This document shows, piece after piece, positions 1 through 12,840 of a stretch of DNA of 64,000 nucleotides (the first letter of the stretch is position 1; every line of letters begins with the position of its first letter). The notes under the pieces are model-generated. The model was not told the origin of the DNA. It was given only the letters and a program-made list of their open reading frames with translations, and ran no database searches. This DNA comes from Sitta carolinensis (taxonomy: Eukaryota; Chordata; Aves; Passeriformes; Sittidae): positions 9,795,501-9,859,500 of the forward strand of contig CM063298.1 of the NCBI GenBank assembly GCA_032173965.1, in the 5' to 3' direction. The translations under genes were made by a program, and so were the position numbers.

Positions 1-1159
1 GAGCTCTCCCAGGAAAGCTGCTGCCACCAGCAGATTCTTTCTGAAGGAAGAAGTGCTCAAGGTGAGCTGCAGCTGCTTTGGGAGCCCAGGCTGGGCATCA
101 AAAGCCTCACATGGAAAGGAAAACCACCGGGAGGTGATGCTGGACCTGGGGGAGCTTGGATAAATCCACGGGCAAAGGGAGGAGTGTTGCACTGCTCACT
201 GGGACTGCACGAGCTGAAAGGAGCATCCCAACTGTCTGTGTGGTGCTGATCCCACTGATCAGCTGCAAAATGACCTTTGGGAGCATTTGGAGTCAAGTCC
301 CAAGGGCAGGGAGCTGAAGGAGCAGCCCTTAAGAAGGCAATGGTGGTGTTGGATGGATGAGCTGGGGATGCCACTCCTCAGCACCGGGGCTTGTCTTCCC
401 CAGTGGGGATAAACAGCTCCATGCCCTGCTGCACAAAAGGGTTGTGACCTCTCATGGGGAGTGTGAATGTGCCCAGTGGGGAGTCACAGCTGCGTCACAG
501 GAGACAAAACTCCCCCTCCTACTTTCCTATCACTTGTAAAAACCTTCTCTTCCCTCCAAGCCGAGGATTTTCCTTGTTTCCTTTTTTTCTTTTAAAGGGT
601 CTTGGCTTGTGACTTGCCAGGGCTTGGCAGGCAGGCAAGAAGCAGCTCAAGAAGGAAATGGAGGAGGACATTTGTCACGTTCTGCCACCAGCCAGCACTG
701 TCCCTGGGGCAGCTGAGCTGTGCCTGTGCCTGTGCAGGCTCCTGCTTTCCCTCCACAGCTCCCCAGGACTCCAGAACCCTCTGAACCTCTGGCAGAGTTT
801 CCCCAAAGGGCTCCACGGGAAATCCCAGCAGGGCAGGCAGATGGTGCTGAGGATGGATGAACTCTGAGACACTGCAGCCCCCGGGTCACCCAGGGCACCC
901 CCAGGGATCCAGGATTTCTGTGGGTGAGCAGGAGAATGCCCAGGTTCCGAGGTCAGAGCAGCAGCAGCTCCCCAGGGAAATGTTCTTTGCCTTGTGAGGA
1001 GTCACAGCCTCAGGGGTCACTTTGGGAGGCGCCTCTGCCAGGGAGGATGGTGTTTTCCAGCAGAATGTTCCTCCAGGATTTTCCAATCAGAGATACCTTC
1101 CTCAAATTTGCCTTGAAAAAATGAGAAACTCAGCATTTTAAGGGAAATATAGCTAGGTA
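1..1159. other. Intergenic or intronic DNA without a recognised gene
   Basis: No exon with a recognisable protein and good splice sites is seen. The only structure is the first copy of a roughly 215-bp direct repeat (about 226-440), whose partner lies near 3560-3775. Short open frames here have no recognisable family features. Confidence 0.5.
226..440. repeat. Copy 1 of a dispersed direct repeat
   Basis: This stretch and about 3560-3775 align in the same orientation over some 215 bp, with scattered substitutions and small indels. Shared blocks include AAAATGACCTTTGG, CCTTAAGAAGGCAATGGTGG and GGGGATAAACAGCTCCATG. It is either an old local duplication or two copies of an unnamed interspersed repeat. 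The family was not recognised. Confidence 0.55.
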
Positions 1160-1365
1160 TGGCTAGGATTTATTTTATTTAATTTTATTTAATTTTAATT
1201 ATTTTATTTTGTTTTGGTTTATTTTATTTTATTTTATTTTATTTTATTTTATTTTATTTTATTTTATTTTATTTATCTCATTTTATTTTTATTTCATTTC
1301 ATTTCATTTCATTTCATTTCATTTCATTTTATCTCAATTTATTTCATTTTATTTTATTTTATTTT
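1160..1365. repeat. (ATTTT)n / (ATTTC)n microsatellite
   Basis: A pentanucleotide tract dominated by ATTTT changes to ATTTC in its centre (about 1290-1330) and back to ATTTT. A mixed array of this kind is expected to vary in length between individuals. A short (TA)n run follows at about 1477-1494. Confidence 0.9.
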
Positions 1366-1369
1366 TTGA

Positions 1370-4300
1370 CATTTCATGAAAAATTCAAATTGGAAACCAT
1401 TTGACTGGAAAATTCACACTGTGAGGAAATTTTTGGGCTTTCAAAGAATACCTTTCCCAGCAGAAAAAAAAAAAAATATATATATATATATATATCATGG
1501 TGGTTGACAAAATGCTGCCGTTTTAATTTTGCTCAAAGTTTTGGCATTGAAATTTTTACCAGGTTTGACCCACTCTAAAAGCAATTTGAAAAATGTGAAG
1601 TCTAAGGGCACGGGGCTCCTGAAAATAGGAAGGAGTGAAGAAAACTCTCAGAGTAACAAACGTGCTGGTGTTTTCATACAATTCAAGACACATGATGGAT
1701 ACTACCCACGGAGTTGCTTTGGCATGGAGAGAAGGAGGAGCTGGAACAACCGGGATTTGTGGGAGTGGTGACAAGGGGACCCCGTTTTGGGGAGAGCCAG
1801 ACACCCTCAGAGGTGGATTCAGGTCACCCTGGCTGAGGCTGTAATTACCCCAAACGAAGGTGCCTTCATGTGAGCAGCCACAGCAAGGAACCTCTGGGCA
1901 CAGCTGGAGTAATAAAAGACATTTTAGTAACCCAGAGCAGGAAACAAAAGAGTACAAGCAGCTCAGGTGAGTCTTCACACTCACCAACCCCATAGCAGCT
2001 TCCAAGGGAGCCGAGCCTCCCACTGAAGCCGGGCCAAGGAGCTGTTAAGGAGGAAAAAGAAAATTGCTCACACCGAGAATGCATTGTGTGGCTCATTTCA
2101 CAACGGTTAAAGCAATTTAGAGCCATCAGCAGGATCAGAGCGAGGATTTGCTCTGTTTGATCAGGCAACTCAGCCGTGGCAGGAGATGTCCCTGCCTGCA
2201 GTTCACCCACTGGGGCTCCCTCCGTGGATCTCTGCTGAGAGCAGGAGCCATCCCAGCCTGGGACAAGCCTTTCCTTCCCAGCCACCCTGGGCAATCTGCT
2301 GTGACTCCAAAGCATAAGATTGGATTAGGCTTTTCTTAGCTCTGAATGTAGTGTTGCCAATTTGTACAATTTTATGCCAAGCTTTGTGATGTTGGGGATT
2401 TTTTCTTAGAGTGCCAGTTCCTGGAATAAAGCGATTACAGAAGAGCCTCCTTGCTATAAAGTGCATTCCTGCCCCATGTTGTTAGCAGAAGGGCTGAAAT
2501 GGGGAAGGGAGGTTTTACTTGGGGGAGGTAAAGAGGCCTCTTCCACCACCCAGCTTGGGGGATTAAAGTTAAAGATCCTGCATTTTGTAGGGAGTGTTCT
2601 CTGATCCCCCCAGCAACAGTCCTGCTCGAATTTCCCTTGTTGTTGCAGCCCAGTTTTCTACTTCTCCAGCACATTCCAAGGGGAACATCATTTCTGGAGC
2701 AGTGAGAGAGGATCTTCCTCAGGACAGAGCCACCCCGTGCCCTGTGCCTGGGGACATTTCTCTTCCCCAGGATGCTCACACAGCCTCGGTGATCTCTGCC
2801 CCAGGGACAACCCCATGGACAACACGATCCCACCCCAAGAGACGTTATTTTTACCCCAATTCCAGAGCCAGGGATGGGGATAGAGGGTGTTTAATATGCT
2901 GGAATATTTAGGCACGCTTGGCCCGGGTGTTTATTGGGGCTGTTTGCAGCAGCATGCACGATGTGCTCACGGTGCAAATATGTGGCAGGCACACAAACCC
3001 AGCCCAGATGTGCTGGGAAGCACCAGGGAGGCTGGGCTGGCCCAGGGCAGGGCCAGCAAGTGCTGGTGCCTGCAGCAAGGGTGGAGGGAGGGCAGGAGAG
3101 AGGAGGGCAAGGAGATAAACCCTCACCTGCTGGGCTCGCTCCGCGCAGCTGCGCCGCGCTTGGACGCAGTGTTTTCTTTGGAGGTTTTGAAATCCCATTG
3201 CACAATATTGTAAAAATGCCATAAAATATTTTATTGCCTCGCACCACTGAAATGCTGCCAAGAGCCTTAACCCCTGCACTGCCTCCTTCCCGTGGGTGCC
3301 CAGCATGTCCTCAGGCAGGAACTGGCTCCTTTGGTTTTGGGGTCGAGCTTTGAGCATGGGGAGGGTTTGGGGGCTTAGAGCTGCCAGGTCACTGCTCCAG
3401 TTTTAACTAATTTCAGGCCTTCCCACACCTCTGTCTGGGGCTTTCACCTTGGTCACAGTTGAAGGTGAGGTCAGTCCTGATGCTTTTGCTCCTCATCTTC
3501 ACCCCCAGTGCCAGTGCTGTGAATATCAGTGGAAATGCAGTCAACTCTCTGCAGGTTCCCTGGGTGCATCCCAACTGTTTTGACATGCTGGTGCAACTGA
3601 TCGGCTACAAAATGACCTTTGGAAGCGTTTGGAGTCAAATCCCAAGGGCAGGGAGGTGAAGGACCAGCCCTTAAGAAGGCAATGGTGGTGCTGAATGGGT
3701 GAGCTGGACTCAGCACTGGGCCTCGTCTTCCCCAGGGTGGGGATAAACAGCTCCATGCCCTGCTGCTCTTGGGCGTTTGCTGCTGAGAAGACCATGAGAT
3801 CAGTGTTTCTGGACTTTGTAGATCTCTGTAGGGCAGTGGGGGCAGGGGGGTGACATCAGACCCTTCCCTTAACCAAAAATCAGGGAGCAAACTGGACATG
3901 GCCAGCGTGGGACTGGGAGGCTCCTGTTCCTTAGGGCACACCCAGGAAGAAATCCTGGCTCCTTGGAGCATGAGTGTGGATCCACCTCTGCACGAGGTTG
4001 GGTTTTCCCTTGACCACTTGCCCTGTGATACCCAGCTATGCATCCAAAAATTGACCACCTGGTCACCCCATCCCTACCTCGACAGACTCTGCCCTTAACT
4101 GGGGAAATATCTCCCCTCAGCTGGAAAATTCCAGCAGGCTGGGAGGGGCAGAGGCCTCTCCTCCTGCAGATGTTGGGGCTTCGCTTGCCAGAAATCAGAT
4201 GTTGCCCTGAGTTGTTATAAATAAAGAGCAAAAATTAGCCAGCTGTTCTCAGTGGAGATTTTCATCCCTTCTTCTACCCCTGTAATGAAAGAAATAATAA

Positions 4301-6270
4301 CTCCACAAAAGGCTTAGGCAGAACTTCTCCAGGCCCAGGGGAAATTCACCCTGCTCAGAGGTATAGATACCAATTAATTCTCACTTAAAGCCTACTTTGA
4401 GTGGTACAGCATGAGTGTAAATCTTTTTTGCTGGTGTTCATGTAGAGGTGAATTTTCAACCTGCCCTGAAGGGCAGAATTGGAAACTCTTTCTTATTTTG
4501 TAGTTCTTGAGGATGCAGTGAAAGCAATATCAGCTTTTCTAACCTTCCTGGGCTGTAGGCAGCCTGTGGGTTTGAGTCATGGGCAAGAAGAGCCCTCAAA
4601 AGAGGCATTTTCTGCTGTAATGGATCTCAGGGTAACTCTTGGATTGCAGGCTGCATCACCAGTGGTGTTTGCCACCCTCTGCCAGCTCCTAAACCAGGCT
4701 GTGGTGCCTCTGCCCCCCAACACACAGCCAGAGGCTTAATAAGGGACCATTAAGGCAAATTTCCCTGGAGTTTGTGCCAAATCTCCATCCCAGAGGCTGC
4801 TGAGCTGGCTGAGATGCGCCAAAGAGGAATGTGGGGATTTGCTTATTTGCTTTTCTCTCTAAACAAAATGCTTTCCCATAAACACAAAGAAGGAAACCCC
4901 ACTTGGCCGAGCCCCTCAGAAGAAGTGTCTTCACTGGGAATGTTTATATGTTGTCTTTGAAACCTAAACTAAACCAAGCTGAAGCTTTGAGCAGCAGCTG
5001 CCCCAGCTGGGATCAGCACCAGGGCTCTCGTGCAGGCCTGAGCTGGGGCTCCCATAAATTAATTTTATAAATTAAAATTATCCTCCCAGAGCTGAGGACA
5101 GCACTGATGGCAGCTGCAGGGGAAGGCACTCACTCCTGCTTGCTCTGGCTCAGTGCTCTCAAGGCATCACCACAGCAAACCCAGGGTAGCCAAGAGCTCA
5201 GCGTCTTCTCCATGGGAACACGGAGAGATTCGGGAGTTTCCCGTTTGGGAATGGACCTTTTGGGAGCTCCTGGGATGCCCCTGAGCCCTGACAAAGAGTG
5301 CAAAGTGCCCATGAGTTTAAGATTTCTCATATAATGGTTTTATACTTTGTGTTTTGGGTGTGGGGATTTCTTCTTGGAGCAGAGAAATGGGATGTCTGAA
5401 TTTCATGGGAAAGTGCAATTATTTTCTCATCTTCTACAGAGGCAGAGAGAGGGGATGAATCTCTCTTACAGATGTTAGCACTGTGGTGAAGAAGTCACAA
5501 GATTTCTGCTTATTAGACTATGTAAGGCTTTATGGGCCAATAAAATTCTGCCAACTAGATATTTATGTTATTAAACCAATACTGAACTAATTCATGTTAT
5601 TACAGTGTGAACTTTCTTAACCAATATCACCTCTGAACACCTAAACTTTACAATATTACATTCTAAACCCCTTGTTAACCTTTGTAAATAAGTTTTGGCT
5701 TACAGACCTAATATTCTGAGATTTCCCAACACTTCGAATTCCAACACGTCTCCCTGCTTCCTGTCAGCACTGGGTAGACAGTGGAGGCTTCTCCTTTGAA
5801 GAGCCAGAGAGTTTCACTGGGTTCTTTCCATTTTAAATAATTTGGGGGTTGTTAGCTGCAGGTGTTGTGCAGCCATGGTGGTGCCTCAGTTTCCCTGATG
5901 CAGAACAGAGATAACTGTATGGACCACATAGAGGGGGCACATCAACCAGGCTGGCTGAAGAGCACAAAATGGCTTTTATCACACCCCAAAGTAAAGTCCT
6001 TTTGGGTTATTCTGTGCTGGGACTCTGACATGTCTCACATTTTGTGTTAACAACCTTCCAGCAGCCCCTACAGCAGCAGGAGTGTCCTTGGCACCCCTCA
6101 CCCTCTCCCAAAATCGTTGTGCACCCTGGCTTTAGAGAAATCCACTGCCCAGCCTTGCACAAAAGGGCTGGAAGGGAAAACACAGAGCTTTGGAAACTCA
6201 GAAACTGTAGGCCTGGAAAACCAGACTACACTGAGGTTGCCTTTTTTAGAGGTGTGGGACTTAGGAGGGC
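1370..6270. other. Gene-free stretch
   Basis: No supported exon. It holds copy 2 of the direct repeat (about 3560-3775). At about 5490-5760 is an AT-rich, LTR-like sequence that I cannot assign to a family. The remainder looks like unremarkable intergenic or intronic sequence. Confidence 0.45.
3560..3775. repeat. Copy 2 of the dispersed direct repeat
   Basis: Partner of the copy at 226-440, same orientation, about 3.3 kb away. Both copies lack a preserved reading frame that would suggest a coding duplication. Confidence 0.55.
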
Positions 6271-6279
6271 AAGGCCTGT

Positions 6280-6865
6280 GCAGGCAGCACAATGCACATT
6301 TCTGACCATCAGCAGGGTCTGAGTCACCTCTGCCTGAGTGCAGGCAGCACAATGCACATTTTACCATGAGTCAGATCACTTCCCTGAGTGCAGGCGTGCA
6401 TGCATTGACCTCGCAGGTCTGAAAGGCACTCTGCCTGAGTGCAGGCAGCACAATGCACATTTCTGACCATCAGCAGGGTCTGAAGAGCACCTCTGCCTGA
6501 GTGCAGGCAGGCACATGCACATTTCTGACCATCAGCAGGGTCTGAAAGGCACCTCTGCCTGAGTGCAGGCAGCACAATGCACATTTCTGACCATCAGCAG
6601 GGTCTGAAAGGCACCTCTGCCTGAGTGCAGGCAGCACAATGCACATTTCTGACCATCAGCAGGGTCTGAAAGGCACCTCTGCCTGAGTGCAGGCAGCACA
6701 ATGCACATTTCTGACCATCAGCAGGGTCTGAAAGGCACCTCTGCCTGAGTGCAGGCAGCACATGCACATTTCTGACCATCAGCAGGGTCTGAAAGGCACC
6801 TCTGCCTGAGTGCAGGCAGTGCAATGCACATTTCTGACCATCAGCAGGGTCTGAGTCACCTCTCC
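6280..6865. repeat. 62-bp minisatellite, about 10 copies
   Basis: Tandem units contain CTGCCTGAGTGCAGGCAGC, ATGCACATTTCTGACC and ATCAGCAGGGTCTGAAAGGC. Central units are almost identical, while units 2 and 3 (about 6331-6441) are degenerate. Each unit carries the short palindrome GCCTGAGTGCAGGC, which can form a small hairpin. Confidence 0.92.
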
Positions 6866-6869
6866 TGAG

Positions 6870-9380
6870 TGCTGTGATGCAGGATGAGGAGCACAGGACA
6901 GGCACAGCCATCTCCCACCATTTGGCCCCTGTGTCATACTGGGCAGGGTTTATCCAGCACCAGAACAGGCAAAGCCAGCAGCTGCTCTGTGCTGGGCTGG
7001 GCACAGCTCGTCCTGCCACGTGCCCCACAAACACACACCTGTGCTCCCCAGAGCACATCTGCTGCAGCAGCAAACCCCTCTGTGGCCTCTGAACCAGCCA
7101 CAAACACCGTGCAGAGGGAGGAGCACCAAGGGACAGCTGCTGGGAAAGGTGAGCAAGGAGAAAATAAAGCTGCTACAGGAGGGCAAAGCTCCTCCACATC
7201 AAACACTGGTGGAGTGAGACGTTGCAGTCAGTGTCAGTTCCCACTGCCTTTTTTTTTTTGTGAGGTTTATTTATGAAACCTGGGAGTGAAAGCAGAGCCC
7301 AAGATGGGACACAGCACAACTCACAGAGGTGAAAGCAGATGGTGGCAGTTAACAGGGGACGAGCAAACAGGAGTGGAGGCACAGAAACAGAAATAAACTC
7401 GTGGCTTTTAGGAATTCATCAGAGATGCATGTAGGCACGAGAAGATGGATCTTCAAGGGGAGGCTAGAGCAGAATGTAGCTTTTATGGTCTCTTGCTGTT
7501 AACTGCTATGAGATTGCAGTGCTTTACACCACTCAGGTCTTTATGTCCTCTCTGGAGGTGCTGCCACATGGAAGCAAAGCTATCAGCCAGCTCTCCTGAG
7601 CCAGGAATCCAAAGCTGCTCTCTGAATAAAACACTGCTGCCCTGTGCCCTCCCTCTGTCTCGGTCTCTGGTCACATTGATGCTGCACCAAGACAAACCCT
7701 GAGCTTGTCTTTCATAAAGAATTTTCTCTCCTCTTGGGCCCAGCACTGTGTTCCTGGTGAGCAGTTCCCATCTTCCATCATGTAAAGGGAAATGATTAAA
7801 AGAGAATTACCACAATTCCCTGTATCTCCATCAGATATCAGGCTTGGTCATTTGGAAAATTACTAGTGAGCATCATTTGTTAATGTCACCGTTAAGTGAT
7901 GACATTTCTTATGTTTAACATGCCAGGCCTATTTTCTCTTCATTTCCACGTTTGTTTTTGAACTTTCTAATTTAATTAAATCTCTCCTGTTGAGCAGCCA
8001 TTAAAGGTGACCAACCATGCAAGATACCTGCTGTGGTGCACCAGATAATTAAAGGGAATGGGAGGCAGCTTGGGGAGAGAAGGAGGTGCCTGTGTTGTGC
8101 CAGGGGAACACCTGGGTTTATGGGCTCGTGCCCTGCAGAAGGAGTTACAGGATATTTTATCACATTGCACAGGATTCCAATTCCCTTCTGGTCCTAGGGC
8201 AATGCTCTCAAAATCTCCCCTGGATGCTTTTGGCCTTAAATAGTCAGCATTTTGTTTAATCTGTAAGATCACTTTTGTCTCTCTATATGAAAAGTCTTTT
8301 TTTATCTTTCCATCCAGAGGAAAAAAACACTTGGAGTGAAACAAATATAAATGTATATTTTTTTGCTTTTCCCTCTATTCAAAGGCAGGGAAAAGACAAA
8401 GGAAAGAAGGGGAGGCATCAGATATAACCCCAGAGAGCCCTTTTCCTCTTCCCCTGACCTTGTCAATACCTGCAGCTTCAAGGCACGGTGTTGTTAGCAG
8501 AAATCAGAAAGCCCTGAGATTCCTCAGCAGTCTCACGTGTTTCATATTTTTTGATGAGCAAAGTGTTAACCTTGTAGACAGCACTCAAGCCTCCTTGTAA
8601 CCCACACCAGGAGCTTCAGCTTTGTCTTTCAGAAGGAATTTAATCCTTGACATGCCACAGCACTGTGGGTCAGAACTGGGGAGGATTTCCCATCTGATCC
8701 CCGTGGAGCTGACAGCTGTCTGTCTGTCTGTTGTCTGTCGTGTCTGTCCCTGGGGCTGTGCCTGGGGTGCTGCTGCTCTGGGAGCTCCTTGCTCAGCAGA
8801 ACACTGCCTGGCCCATCCAACAGCACTGCTCCAGACATGGGACAGTGCCACGCTGCCTTCCCACCCAAAACTTCAGCACAAGGCTCGCCTGGTGCCAGCA
8901 GGAGGGGGATGGCTGCAGACACCTCTCCTGGCAGTGTCCCAAGAGGAAGAGCAGGGACACTGGCCCTGGTGGGGTGCAGCTTTCCCAAGGGGAGCACTGC
9001 CACACACACCTGCCTGTCCTTCTGCTCTCTGGGCAGGATTGCTTCTCTGGGCAATAAGACCTCGAGTGTAGGGAATGAGATGGGAATTGTGCTGCTCTGA
9101 GACATCATTAAGGAGGGAAAGACTGAAATTATCACCTGCTGTCTGATAAAAATACAGCTCCCCAGAGCCCAGCATGGGCTGGATGGCACTTTCTCTCCTC
9201 CCAGCCTTTGGCAGCTTCATTACTCCCCAGAAGGAGCTGGTGAGAGCTGTGGCTCCTGCTGAGCAGAAAGCCAGGCTGATCCCTGCATCCCTTCATGGGC
9301 TGGTGCTCACTGCTGAGGCCAACACAATTTACCCAGCCCTAAAGGACCCTGGACTCCCCGAGGGTGGCTGTGCTGCAGCC
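6870..9380. other. Gene-free stretch with a possible conserved AT-rich block
   Basis: No supported exon. At 7840-7990 an AT-rich block with TTTAATTAAAT and CATTTGTTAATG resembles non-coding regulatory DNA, but this is only a composition and motif impression. Confidence 0.4.
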
Positions 9381-9384
9381 TGGA

Positions 9385-9755
9385 AGGACAGGAGCTGCAT
9401 TGCTGCCAGCCTGGAAGGACAGAAGATGCATTGCTGCCAGCCTGGCAGCAGAGGCGCTGCATTGCTGCCATCCTAGAGGCAGAGGAGCTGCATTGCTGCC
9501 ATCCTAGAGGCAGAGGAGCTGCATTGCTGCCAGCCTGGCAGCAGAGGCGCTGCATTGCTGCCAGCCTGGCAGCAGAGGTGCTGCATTGCTGCCATCCTAG
9601 AAGCAGAGGAGCTGCATTGCTGCCATCCTAGAGGCAGAGGAGCTGCATTGCTGCCATCCTAGAGGCAGAGGAGCTGCAGAGCTGCCAGCCTGGCAGCAGA
9701 GGAGCTGCATTGCTGCCATCCTAGAAGCAGAGGAGCTGCATTGCTGCCAGCCTGG
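9385..9755. repeat. 31-bp minisatellite, about 11-12 copies
   Basis: Repeats of a unit built from GAGGAGCTGCATTGCTGCC plus either ATCCTAGAGGCA or AGCCTGGCAGCA. The two variant halves alternate along the array, which points to mixed unit exchange. The 31-bp spacing is exact between 9481 and 9512. Confidence 0.92.
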
Positions 9756-9826
9756 CCTGCAGGTCAAACTGGGGTGCCCCAGGTGGCTTCCCAAGGCTCT
9801 CAGCCTTGAGCTGCCCCCTCTTCCAA

Positions 9827-10387
9827 GACTGTCAGGTTTTTAAAATATGAAAGCATAAATAATGGTTTTTTGTGTTGTTTCTGGGGCTTTTTGAGTGTGG
9901 CTTCTACTTGATGTAACTCGTCTCTGTCTCTGTGAAGGATTTCTGTTTTTTCCCAGCTCACTGTCTGAAGAAGAGGTCGAGTCATTTGTTTTCTTGTTTT
10001 CTGATTTGTTTATTTTTTGTCATTTCATATTTGTGCCTCTGGCCTGCCAAGTTCTTTCTTGCAGGTTAGAATCAGGTACACTCTCTGCCTTTTGGGACGG
10101 TGCTATTTCTTATACTAAAAATTATGTATGCTTTATTTACAACAATTCTATAATACTTATTAACTACATTGAACAGTGTACTTTTATTTTAGACCAACTG
10201 AAACGTGCCACACCACCGCAGAAGATGGAGAACAAGAGACAAAGAAGAAGGACAGGGACACACCCCATTTCCTCCATTTTTGCCTCCTGATCTCACACTA
10301 CAAAATCCCAAAATTCTACTTTTTCACCCTGTGATATGCTAATTATCATTTTATCGAAATCCTTGTGATTTATGTGTTTCCCCAGGA
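9827..10387 (-). mobile_element. Old LTR-type retroelement copy (family C, copy 1)
   Basis: On the minus strand this aligns with the element at about 39822-40659. Shared landmarks are the ATCACAGGGTGAAAAAG block, a TCACACTACAAAATCCC-like block, a TTTATT (AATAAA on the element's sense strand) and CTGTCTGAAGAAGAG. The sense strand ends in CTGACA, consistent with an LTR 3' end. A weaker relative lies at about 13990-14425. The open frame across it is not a preserved viral protein. The family name is unknown to me. Confidence 0.6.
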
Positions 10388-10589
10388 CAGTCAGAAGGAT
10401 GTGCTGGTTTCCACACAGGATGTGCAGTGTTCCCTCAGCAGCATCCCTGCCTGCTGGGGCAGGGGGTGGGGAGGTGTCAGGGACCTGGGCTGGTGCCAGG
10501 AGTGGCCTCGAGGTGCCAGCCCAGCACAGAGCTCAGCCTGGACATTCAGCGGGGCTGCCAAGTGCCATAAGGACAAGTGATGCCTCTTT

Positions 10590-11040
10590 TGCTGGTCCTA
10601 GAATTATGAGCCAGACACAGTTAGGGTGATAAAAAGGGGTTACTTTTATATAAGGATCCTTAGATGCATAATTTGTCAGGTGGAAAATATAAAGATGCAC
10701 ACCCTGCATAACGTGTATGCAATTTTTATAGATTCTGCAAATTATCACATCTGACAATAATCCCCAATTAGAAGCACGCTTGGTGAAGTCATCCCAGTTC
10801 TAGTACCTTCTAAATCTTCCTCCCTCAGATGAGGACTAAACATTGTTTATAAAAACATGTCTCAAGAGAGCTGGTCTCAACCTTGGCTCCTAAGGAGAAC
10901 CAACACAGGAATGGGGCTTTGGAATGTGTTTTGTCTTTCTGTCTAGGAAAATGCTGAAGCTAAGCTACAATAATTGACTACAAAGCTACAAATATATATA
11001 CAGAGCACATATAAAAGAAAAGGCAAAAATGAACATGGTG
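10590..11040. mobile_element. Diverged LTR-like element (family B, copy 1)
   Basis: Resembles 29400-29790 in the same orientation. Shared blocks include CCAATTAGAAGCACG versus CCAATTAGGAGCACA, the CTTCTAAATC...CCCTCAGATG segment, GTGTCTCAA-AGAGCT and GGCTTTGGAATGTGTTTT. Boundaries are approximate and no target-site duplication was resolved. Confidence 0.5.
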
Positions 11041-12559
11041 TCACAAGCAAAGCAGGAGTGTGAGAAGGAGCCCAGGTCAGCCCTGTGCCTGCAGGGCTGT
11101 GCCCCTCTCAGGTCACCCTTTTTGCACCAGGACTGGAGTTAGCCAAATCATCTCAGGAAGCGCAGAGGTATCCAAAATTGAAAATGTAAATAGATGCTTT
11201 AAAAAGCACTGCAATATACACAAGCTGCAGCAGGAATGCAGGGAGCAGCTGCTGCTTTTCCCCTTGGCTCTCCGCTGAGTGTACACAGGCACATTTTGTT
11301 GGTTGTAAATGTTTAGAGAAAACAGTTACTATGGGTTTGTTTGAGGGCCACTTTGAATCAGCTGGGCACTTGTGGGAGGACCATGGTGGTGATGAGCTGC
11401 ATATGCACAGCTCAGGCTACCAGAGCTTTTCTCCAAAGCAGGCTCAGCCCAGCTCCTTTGCTGTCACACTGGTATTTCAGCATCACTTACAACGAGCAAA
11501 CACAAAGCAAGCTGCTAAAATGATTTCCCTTACCCCTAACAGGATGTCCCTAAGCTCTGTCTGCACTCAGTGATCATCCCACAGGGCTTGTCCAGCACCA
11601 GGGGAAAGTCTGCTGGCCCAGTTGGCAGCTTATTCTGCTTACCCTGATCCTGCTTAGAGCCCTTATCCTGCTCACCCAGAAAGATGGGCTGAAAGCAAAA
11701 TCCCTGGGTCTTGGATGCTGCTGAAGAAAGCTCTTCTCTTTCCATCCCTTCCATCCTTCCCACCCATTCAGGGATTACCAGGCAGCTGAGGACAGTGCAG
11801 CACCTTAAGGCAGTGAGTTGTGGAGGGAGGGAGTCGATGTGTTGGTGAACCTGAGGGTGAAGGAGAGAGGCAGGAACACCCTTAACCCTGTCTTAGACAC
11901 ATTCGTGTTCCCACACTGACTTTTGTACCTTTCTTGGACACCTAACATGCCTGGAGATAGAGGAGGTCAGCCCATCCAATGAACTGGAAAGTGGCTGAAG
12001 ATGAGAATTCGGGCCAAAGGGAAAGGAGAGAAGCAAGAGGAAAGAGCAAAATTAAAAAGTTCCAGGAGCTCTTGCAGAGCCCAGCTGAAAACCTGTGCAG
12101 AGAAGCAGAAGGCACTGCATCCCTTTGGGCTCTCTGCAAAGCATTCACAGCTCAGCCTGTCCCAGGCTGGAGCTCTCATCCAGCTGGGAAAAAGTCAGGC
12201 AAAGCAAAAAAAAAAAAAAACCGTCCTAATTGCAAGTGGCACCTCCTGCTGCGGGTGGTCTGCAGGCAGAGAAGAGTGACATTGTCTGGGAGGCACTGCT
12301 GGCTCTGGAGCCAGCGTGTCCCGGGCCCTGGCCCTCATCCTGCTGCTGGGAAAGCAGCGTTTGGTGCTGCCAGGGATGCACTGGACTGTGCAGCAATCAG
12401 CCAGGGGCTGCCTGCAATGCTGGTCATTAGAGGTGCACAACTGTCTCCTGGAGAACAAAACCCCTCTCTCCCCGTCCCAGCCCTCCCAGGACAGTTTTGG
12501 TGTTGGGCCAGGGCAGTGCAATTGTTGTTCTGATGGACACTGATTCAAAACAAGCCCTC

Positions 12560-12840
12560 AGGCAGTAATGAGGCTTCTTCAAATTGCCCGGAGCTCCATT
12601 TGTTCTCCTCTCAATTAACGCTTTCAGAGGAATAATGCAAATTCTTTCCTGATTTGGGGGACAAAGAGGGGGTGAGATGGAGATAGTGTTGAGGGAAGGT
12701 GGCTGGCTCATCAGAGGGAAGCACAAACCTCCAGCTCTTTGTGTCCTACCCAACTCGGGGCAGTGCAACAGCTCAATGTCGACAAGTGAGTTCATAATTA
12801 ATAACCTTGGAATGTAATTAATGGGAAAAGTTATGGCAAA
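12560..12840. promoter_or_regulatory. Candidate non-coding regulatory element
   Basis: A cluster of developmental transcription-factor motifs: a SOX-like CATTTGTTCT at about 12596, TCAATTAACG, a perfect POU octamer ATGCAAAT at 12635-12642, and homeodomain-like TAATTAATAA and GTAATTAATGG near 12796-12822. There is no coding potential. SOX and octamer spacing of this kind is common in vertebrate enhancers, but conservation was not tested. Confidence 0.3.

Noticed and set aside
6280..6865. Regular spaced repeats as a CRISPR-like array
   Set aside because: The whole 62-bp unit repeats with no unique spacers, and the genome is a vertebrate's; it is a minisatellite.
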